Shown piece by piece: positions 6,185-10,573 of a stretch of 10,573 nucleotides of DNA. Numbering within the stretch: the stretch's first letter is position 1; each line of letters opens with the position of its first letter. Source of the DNA: DATDRS01 sp035291605 (lineage in GTDB: Bacteria; Chloroflexota; Anaerolineae; Anaerolineales; UBA6663); the NCBI GenBank assembly GCA_035291605.1, contig DATDRS010000354.1, forward strand, positions 1 to 10,573. Direction: 5' to 3'. The notes beneath the pieces were generated by a model. It was given only the letters and a program-made list of their open reading frames with translations, made no database searches and was not told the DNA's origin. Position numbers and translations under genes: made by a program.

Positions 6185-7719
6185 CAAATCTGCAATGGCT
6201 GGGCGCTGTGCTGGCCGTGCTGGTCGCCGCCCTCCTGCGCTCCCTCCCCCTGCTCGACAACCGGTTTCACCCGGACGAAGCGCTGTACGCTTCGTTCGCC
6301 CAGCTGATTGCCTCGGGGCGCGATCCCCTCTTATCGGGCGTGATCGTGGACAAGCCACCCCTGTCCATGTATGTCAATGGACTCAGCCTCGTCGTGTTCG
6401 GCGGCAACGAGCTCGCCGCGCGCCTGCCCAATTTCTTCGCCAGTCTCATCAGCGTCGCTTTGCTCTTTGCGCTGACCCGCCGCCTGTACGACCGGCCGAC
6501 CGCCCAGATAGCCGCGTGGGCCTTCGCGCTTTCGCCCTTTGCCATCCTTTTTTCCATCACGGTGTTCATAGACCCCCTGATCACGGCCTTCGGGTTGTGG
6601 GGTCTCTGGGAGGCGGCCAGTCGGCGATCCCGAAGAGCCGGCCTGGCCTTCGCCCTGGCCTTCGCCGCCAAACAGACGGCGCTGATCTTCCTCCCGCTGG
6701 CGATGGGCCTGGCGCTGCTTGCCCTGCCATCAGCCACTTCCCCCAGGCAGGCGCTCGGCCAGCTTGTGACGAACGCACGCCCGATCGTCGTCGCACTGCT
6801 CATCTCCGCGCTCGTCGTCTTCGGCTGGGACTTTGTCCGCCGCGCGCCGATCGGATTTTGGGGGCAGGGCTACAGCGATAACATGCCGGGGCGCTTCATC
6901 CGCGCCAACGAAGTCCTGCCGCGCGCGCGCGCCTGGCTCGACTGGCTGCACTATTTCACTGCCGCGCCCGCGCTCAACACGCTGTTCCTGCTTGGCCTGC
7001 CGGCCCTGCTGCTGAACGCCGTCCGCCGCGCCTCGCGCGCCGCCCTGGCCGACCTGCTCCTCGCCGGTTACCTGCTGCTGTATCTCGCCTGGTATTGGCT
7101 GTTAGCCTTCAACGTGTGGGACCGCTACCTGCTCCCCATCCTGCCCCTGCTTGCCATCCTCTTCGCCCGCGCCGCGTGGCAAATAGCCTATGGCATATGG
7201 CAGATAGCGCATCGGGGTCTGCGCCTCTCATACCACCTCTCCCCCTCTTTTGGGATTTGGAATTTGGGAGTTGGGAGCTTGTCCCTCGACCTCCTGCCGC
7301 TGCTTCTCTGCCTCAGCCTCATCCACCCGGCCATTGTTGCCGCGCGCTCCGGCTACCCCATCGGCGGGGACCACGGCGCATACGAGGGCATTGACGACGC
7401 GGCGCGTTTCATCCACACTTTGCCGGAGGGCGGCGTGCTCTACGACCACTGGCTGAGCTGGGAATGGAACTTCTATCTCTTCGACGGCCCACTCTATGTC
7501 GCGTGGTTTCCCTCGCCCGAGGCGTTGACCACCGACCTGACCGCCTTTGGCCGCATGTCACCCCGTTATCTGGTCGTTCCATCCTGGGAGGCCGACGCCG
7601 AGGTCCGCGCCGCCGCCGCGCACGCCGGGTTTGAATTCACGCCCCTGCACGCCTCCAAGCGGCGCGATGGCTCGACGGCATTTGTCGTTTATCGACTCGT
7701 ATTCTCAACAAGGAGATAG
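6148..7719 (+). CDS. PMT-like (GT39/PMT_2 type) membrane glycosyltransferase
   Basis: This is a 523-residue GT-C integral membrane protein that probably transfers sugar from a polyprenyl-phosphate donor on the outer face. Helix 1 is followed by the family's first-loop acidic motif NRFHPDEA (D43, E44), then VDKPPLSMYVNGL at 67-79 and ARLPN at 91-95. Many hydrophobic helices follow, and a soluble tail ends with PRYLVVPSWE and a short C-terminal region. Residues 344-378 form an unusual insert between two helices: a doubled WQIA segment and then SFGIWNLGVGSL, both from short DNA repeats. The ATG at 6148 is the first possible start after an in-frame TGA at 6142. No clear Shine-Dalgarno is seen, and the start sits in the palindrome. 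It is expected to work with the GT2 upstream. The acceptor is unknown. Confidence 0.88.
   Translation: MTGHSIHPPSTITNLQWLGAVLAVLVAALLRSLPLLDNRFHPDEALYASFAQLIASGRDPLLSGVIVDKPPLSMYVNGLSLVVFGGNELAARLPNFFASLISVALLFALTRRLYDRPTAQIAAWAFALSPFAILFSITVFIDPLITAFGLWGLWEAASRRSRRAGLAFALAFAAKQTALIFLPLAMGLALLALPSATSPRQALGQLVTNARPIVVALLISALVVFGWDFVRRAPIGFWGQGYSDNMPGRFIRANEVLPRARAWLDWLHYFTAAPALNTLFLLGLPALLLNAVRRASRAALADLLLAGYLLLYLAWYWLLAFNVWDRYLLPILPLLAILFARAAWQIAYGIWQIAHRGLRLSYHLSPSFGIWNLGVGSLSLDLLPLLLCLSLIHPAIVAARSGYPIGGDHGAYEGIDDAARFIHTLPEGGVLYDHWLSWEWNFYLFDGPLYVAWFPSPEALTTDLTAFGRMSPRYLVVPSWEADAEVRAAAAHAGFEFTPLHASKRRDGSTAFVVYRLVFSTRR
7177..7208 (+). repeat. In-frame 21-bp duplication, WQIA motif
   Basis: TGGCAAATAGC at 7177-7187 recurs as TGGCAGATAGC at 7198-7208, one base different and 21 bp apart. 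The two copies encode WQIA seven residues apart (WQIAYGIWQIA) in a loop of the membrane glycosyltransferase. Confidence 0.75.
7246..7281 (+). repeat. G-rich microrepeat, copy 1, encodes SFGIWNLGVGSL
   Basis: The core TTTGGGATTTGG is followed by further TTTGGGAG and TTGGGAG words. It is purine/T-biased unlike the C-rich flanks, sits inside the PMT-like gene, and is read in frame. Two relatives lie in the YfhO-like gene. Confidence 0.8.
7710..7715 (+). promoter_or_regulatory. Ribosome binding site of the RidA-family gene, inside the upstream gene
   Basis: AAGGAG lies seven bases before the ATG at 7723 and within the last codons of the glycosyltransferase. The upstream stop codon at 7717-7719 is three bases from the ATG, which suggests translational coupling. 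Confidence 0.85.
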
Positions 7720-7722
7720 ACC

Positions 7723-8121
7723 ATGGAGAGAAAGAACTTTGCCACCGGCACACCGTGGGAGCCTATCGTCGGTTATTCGCGCGCTGTGCGCATCGGCCCG
7801 TTCGTCCACATCTCCGGCACAACGGCGACAAACGCGGACGGCAAAGTCGTCGGGTTGGGCGATCCCTACGCGCAGGCGATCCAGACGCTCAAGAACATCG
7901 AGACCGCGCTGGGCCGCGCCGGGGCCGATTTGAAGCACGTCGTCCGCACCCGCATCTATGTGACAAACATCGAGGACTGGGAAAGAGTTGGCCGGGCGCA
8001 CGGCGAGTTTTTCGGCGAAATCCGGCCCGCCACCAGTCTGGTCGAGGTCAGCCGCCTCATCGTCCCCGAAATGCTGGTCGAGATCGAGGCCGACGCCTTC
8101 ATCAGCGAAGAGTTCAAATAA
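7723..8121 (+). CDS. RidA/YjgF/UK114 family protein, non-canonical
   Basis: This is a small cytosolic protein of 132 residues in the family whose best-known member, RidA, hydrolyses reactive enamines/imines and normally forms trimers. The fold signature is clear: [11 protein letters not shown] at 25-35, [10 protein letters not shown] with [21 protein letters not shown], and [25 protein letters not shown] at the end. In E. coli RidA the catalytic arginine R105 lies in PARSCVEV. Here the matching residue is T104 (PATSLVEV), so classical imine deaminase activity is doubtful, while the late glutamate region EIEA is kept. This places it among the Rid groups without the arginine, whose functions are mostly unknown. 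A strong Shine-Dalgarno and 3-bp spacing couple it to the glycosyltransferase, an unexpected partner. Confidence 0.93.
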   Translation: MERKNFATGTPWEPIVGYSRAVRIGPFVHISGTTATNADGKVVGLGDPYAQAIQTLKNIETALGRAGADLKHVVRTRIYVTNIEDWERVGRAHGEFFGEIRPATSLVEVSRLIVPEMLVEIEADAFISEEFK

Positions 8122-8134
8122 TTCACCGCGCCCC

Positions 8135-10573
8135 ATGCGCCGCTTTTCCTCCCTCATTCCTGCGCCTGCTTCCATTGGGATCTGGTTCTTGGGCTTTGGG
8201 ATTTGCCTCATCCTCCTCTTCTTCTGGAAACTCGCCTTTACTAACCTCATCCTCGCTCGCGGCGACGCCTTCCTCTACTTTTACCCTTACTGGGATTACC
8301 GCGCCCGCATTCTGCTCTCCGGCCATTTGCCCCTGTGGAATCCTTACCTCTTCATGGGCGCGCCCTTCCTGGCTAATCCACAGGCCGGGGTGCTCTACCC
8401 GCTCAACTGGCCGCTCGTTTTCTTTCCCGCACCGGTCGCCATTAAAATTTCCATCCTCCTGCACCTTGTCATCGCCGCCAGCGGCGCGCAACTCTTCGCC
8501 CGCCGCGCCCTCGGCCAATCGCGCCTCGCCGCGCTGCTCTCGGCTCTCCTCTTCACCCTGAGCGGCTACCTCCCCTCGCAAGCTGAGCACATCAACCAGC
8601 TCCAGGGCCTGGCGTGGTTTCCATGGCTCTTGCTCAGTCTTCAGTCGTCAGCCGCCAGTCGTCAGAACGCCTCTTCGCCTCCTGCCTCCCGCTTACCGCC
8701 CGCCTCGCGCGCCCTCAACCTTCTGCCTTCATCCGTCATCTTTGCCTTCATCCTCCTCGCCGGTCATAGCCAGTCGGCCTTCATCGTCCTCTCTGGCGCG
8801 ATCCTCTACGCCTTCGTCATCACAATCACTAATCTCCAATCTCCAACCTCCAACCTCCAACCTCGATTCACCTCACCCCGCCGCCTCGCCGCCGTATCAT
8901 TTTTCATTTTCACACCTGTCATTCTCTCCCTCCTCCTCGCCTCCGCCCAACTCCTCCCTTCCCTTGAGCTTTCGCGCCAATCCCTGCGCGGCGGCGGCCT
9001 GCCCCTGCGCGAAGCCCTTTCGTTCTCTCTCAACCCGCGCCTCCTCGGGCGCGCCTTGCTGCCCGGCTACTCGCGCGGCCTGTTCAGCGAATTTGTCGCC
9101 TACCCCGGCGTCGTCGGCCTGGCGCTCGCCGCGCTGGCCCTGCCCGGCGTCAGACGCGCGCCGCAGCGCCTGGCGCTCATCGCCCTCGGCGTCGTCGGCC
9201 TGGCCTTTGCCCTTGGCCTCTACAACCCGCTCTACGCCGCCCTCGCCGCGCTCCCGCCCTTCAACCTTTTCCGCGTCCCGGCGCGCTGGCTCTGTCTCTT
9301 CGTCTTCAGCCTCGCCATGTTCGCGGGCTACGGCCTCGACGACCTGTCTCATCGCCGCTCACTTGGGATTTGGTCTTTGGGATTTGGGGTTTTCCTCATA
9401 TTAGTCTCCCCTCTTGCCAACAACCTGGTCCCGCCTGGAGAAACCGGCCCGCTCGGCGCTCCACACCTCTCTGACCTCGTGGGCTGGCTGCTGCCACTCA
9501 GCCTCCTCGCGCTCCTCCTGCGCGCCCGCTTATCCGACCAGGTGCGCGCGACCGGCATCTTCATCCTCGCCATCATAGAACTCTTCCTCGCCTCCCGCAT
9601 CCTTCCCTACAACCGCCCCACCACGCCGGATGCCTACACCTCCCTCCGTCCGGCCATCACCCAATTACTAATGACGAATCCACAATCTCAATCCTCCTCA
9701 TCCGCTCCATCCGTTGACCAACCTCCTCCCCGCTTCCTCTCTATGTCAGCCCTGCGCTTCGACCCCGGCGACCTCGCCGAGCTGCACAGCGACCTCGACG
9801 CACAGCTCCCGCCTGATGCGGTGTACGACGCCATCGTCGCCGCTAAAAACAAGGAGGTCCTCTCGCCCAACCTGCCGCTCACCTGGAGCATCCACGCTGT
9901 GGACGGCTTCGACGGCGGCATCCTCCCCCTCAAGCACTACGCCGAATTCACCGCGCTCTTCACCGGCGCGCCCTCACCCGATGGCCGCCTGCGCGAGAAC
10001 ATCGGGGCCGTCCCCGACCAGCGTCTGCTCGCGCTCGTCAACGCCCGCTACCTGATGACTGACAAAGTGGACGACCTCTGGCTGGGTGATGTCTTTTACG
10101 ACCGGCAATTCACCCTCCGCCTTGTCGAGGGCCAGACCTCGACCATCGCCTACCTTCCCAGGTTCACCGCCACCGCCCTCGGCCTCCTCGCCGACTCCCC
10201 CTTGGGTCAGGTCCAAATCACCTTCGCCGACGGCTCGATCTCTAAGCTCTCGATCTCCCCATCTCCCAACCTCCGCCTCCACTTCGACCAACCCGCCATC
10301 CCTGCCTCCATCACCCTCATCGGCCCGCTCACCCTGCGCGGCCTCAGCCTGATTGACGAGCGTTCCGGCGCATTTCAGACGCTCACGCTCGGCCAGTACC
10401 GCCTCGTCCACTCCGGCGACCTGAAAATCTACGACAACCTCGCCCTGCGCCCGCGCGCCTTCGTCGTTCCGAACGCGGTCGTCCTCCCCGATGATTCCGC
10501 CGCTCGCACCCTCCTGGCTGACTCGACCTTTGACCCGGCTTCAACAGTGATTCTCGCCTCCTCTCCTGCTCCC
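8135..10573 (+). CDS. YfhO-like giant membrane protein (3' end outside window)
   Basis: The frame is open for 813 codons without a stop and runs off the right edge. The N-terminal half is a multi-helix GT-C-type membrane part. After helix 1 comes ARGDAFLYFYPYWDYRARIL with acidic D44, then SGHLPLWNPYLFMGAPF and LANPQAGVLYPLNWP, a pattern typical of YfhO-type proteins. The family's Gly-His-Gln motif appears as LAGHSQSAF. From about residue 540 a soluble part follows, with LLALVNARYLMTD and, near the edge, LKIYDNLALRPRAFVVPNA, also typical. YfhO proteins are linked to sugar decoration of cell-wall polymers in Firmicutes, but most members are uncharacterised. Several short repeats are built into loops and helices. 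The ATG at 8135 has no Shine-Dalgarno, so the start is less sure, though it lies just ahead of the first hydrophobic helix. It follows the RidA-family stop by 13 bp. Confidence 0.85.
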   Translation, partial: MRRFSSLIPAPASIGIWFLGFGICLILLFFWKLAFTNLILARGDAFLYFYPYWDYRARILLSGHLPLWNPYLFMGAPFLANPQAGVLYPLNWPLVFFPAPVAIKISILLHLVIAASGAQLFARRALGQSRLAALLSALLFTLSGYLPSQAEHINQLQGLAWFPWLLLSLQSSAASRQNASSPPASRLPPASRALNLLPSSVIFAFILLAGHSQSAFIVLSGAILYAFVITITNLQSPTSNLQPRFTSPRRLAAVSFFIFTPVILSLLLASAQLLPSLELSRQSLRGGGLPLREALSFSLNPRLLGRALLPGYSRGLFSEFVAYPGVVGLALAALALPGVRRAPQRLALIALGVVGLAFALGLYNPLYAALAALPPFNLFRVPARWLCLFVFSLAMFAGYGLDDLSHRRSLGIWSLGFGVFLILVSPLANNLVPPGETGPLGAPHLSDLVGWLLPLSLLALLLRARLSDQVRATGIFILAIIELFLASRILPYNRPTTPDAYTSLRPAITQLLMTNPQSQSSSSAPSVDQPPPRFLSMSALRFDPGDLAELHSDLDAQLPPDAVYDAIVAAKNKEVLSPNLPLTWSIHAVDGFDGGILPLKHYAEFTALFTGAPSPDGRLRENIGAVPDQRLLALVNARYLMTDKVDDLWLGDVFYDRQFTLRLVEGQTSTIAYLPRFTATALGLLADSPLGQVQITFADGSISKLSISPSPNLRLHFDQPAIPASITLIGPLTLRGLSLIDERSGAFQTLTLGQYRLVHSGDLKIYDNLALRPRAFVVPNAVVLPDDSAARTLLADSTFDPASTVILASSPAP
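8174..8205 (+). repeat. G-rich microrepeat, copy 2, encodes SIGIWFLGFGI
   Basis: Words TTGGGATCTGG and TTTGGGATTTG stand in tandem in the first membrane helix of the YfhO-like protein (residues 13-23). They resemble the copies at 7246 and 9362 in both DNA and reading frame. Confidence 0.8.
8635..8665 (+). repeat. Three CAGTCnTCAG repeats
   Basis: CAGTCTTCAG at 8635-8644 overlaps CAGTCGTCAG at 8642-8651, which recurs exactly at 8656-8665. They encode part of a Ser/Ala-rich loop (QSSAASRQNASS) between membrane helices of the YfhO-like protein, where length seems free to vary. Confidence 0.75.
8831..8865 (+). repeat. Five tandem heptamers AA(T/C)CTCC inside a gene
   Basis: The units are AATCTCC twice, AACCTCC twice and AACCTCG once, back to back with no gap. 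They encode TNLQSPTSNLQPR in a loop. Gain or loss of one unit would shift the reading frame of the YfhO-like gene. Confidence 0.88.
9362..9394 (+). repeat. G-rich microrepeat, copy 3, encodes SLGIWSLGFGV
   Basis: TTGGGATTTGG and TTTGGGATTTGG in tandem form residues 409-419, the start of a membrane helix in the YfhO-like protein. The encoded peptide is nearly the same as that of copy 2. Confidence 0.8.
10234..10274 (+). repeat. CT-rich patch with doubled CTCGATCTC
   Basis: CTCGATCTC occurs at 10234-10242 and 10249-10257, 15 bp apart and in frame (SISKL then SISPS). CATCTCCCAACCTCC follows, which resembles the heptamers at 8831. It lies in the soluble C-terminal part of the YfhO-like protein. 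Confidence 0.6.

Noticed and set aside
6054..6881. A 275-codon + frame overlapping the GT2 end and the GT-C gene
   Set aside because: Its product is Arg/Pro-rich and without motifs, while the other frame carries the GT-C signatures HPDEA and DKPPL.
8635..8865. Repeats in this stretch as a CRISPR array
   Set aside because: Units are 7-10 bp, without unique spacers of regular length, and lie inside an open coding frame. No cas gene is nearby.
8742..9404. A 220-codon Ser/Pro-rich + frame
   Set aside because: It is a shadow of the YfhO-like frame, which continues through it without a stop and with the expected motifs.

Overview
The window is GC-rich, gene-dense bacterial DNA with about 90% coding. 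Gene content and style suggest a Chloroflexota genome, probably Anaerolineae-like: GT-C membrane glycosyltransferases, a YfhO-like giant, an AAA+ ATPase with a proline/alanine-rich head, a cupredoxin lipoprotein, and short G-rich or CT-rich repeats scattered inside genes. This assignment is inferred from family resemblance and has not been checked by a search.

Left part (1-3828, all +): the 3' end of argG is followed after 54 bp by a complete argH, giving the last two steps of arginine synthesis. Next comes a self-contained unit: an extended -10 promoter, a plastocyanin-like lipoprotein with all four type-1 copper ligands, and a strong intrinsic terminator with a UNCG tetraloop. Then comes an S41 C-terminal processing protease with an N-terminal membrane segment, preceded by a small perfect dyad. 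An 11-bp hairpin separates it from the convergent gene.

Middle (3866-5419): a minus-strand AAA+ ATPase with a low-complexity head, a winged-helix-like region and a C-terminal ATPase module. It shares a compact divergent promoter region with the right-hand block. Both promoters there are good sigma-70-type matches, and the rightward one predicts a leaderless mRNA.

Right part (5420-10573, all +): a GT2 enzyme resembling polyprenyl-phosphate mannose/glucose synthases, a PMT-like GT-C membrane glycosyltransferase, a RidA-family protein lacking the canonical catalytic arginine, and a very large YfhO-like membrane protein. The last is open from 8135 to the window edge (813 codons, no stop). The likely logic is that the GT2 charges a lipid carrier with sugar and the two multi-membrane proteins use such donors outside the cell. 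The RidA gene is translationally coupled to this block, but its role there is unclear.

The most unusual signal is a set of short degenerate repeats inside the two large membrane-protein genes, plus one in the argG-argH spacer and one palindrome over a start codon. Three copies of a TTGGGATTTGG-type repeat are read in the same frame and give the same peptide, GIWxLGxG. No CRISPR array, tRNA, rRNA, transposase, phage gene or recognisable defence system is visible. No gap between genes exceeds about 150 bp.
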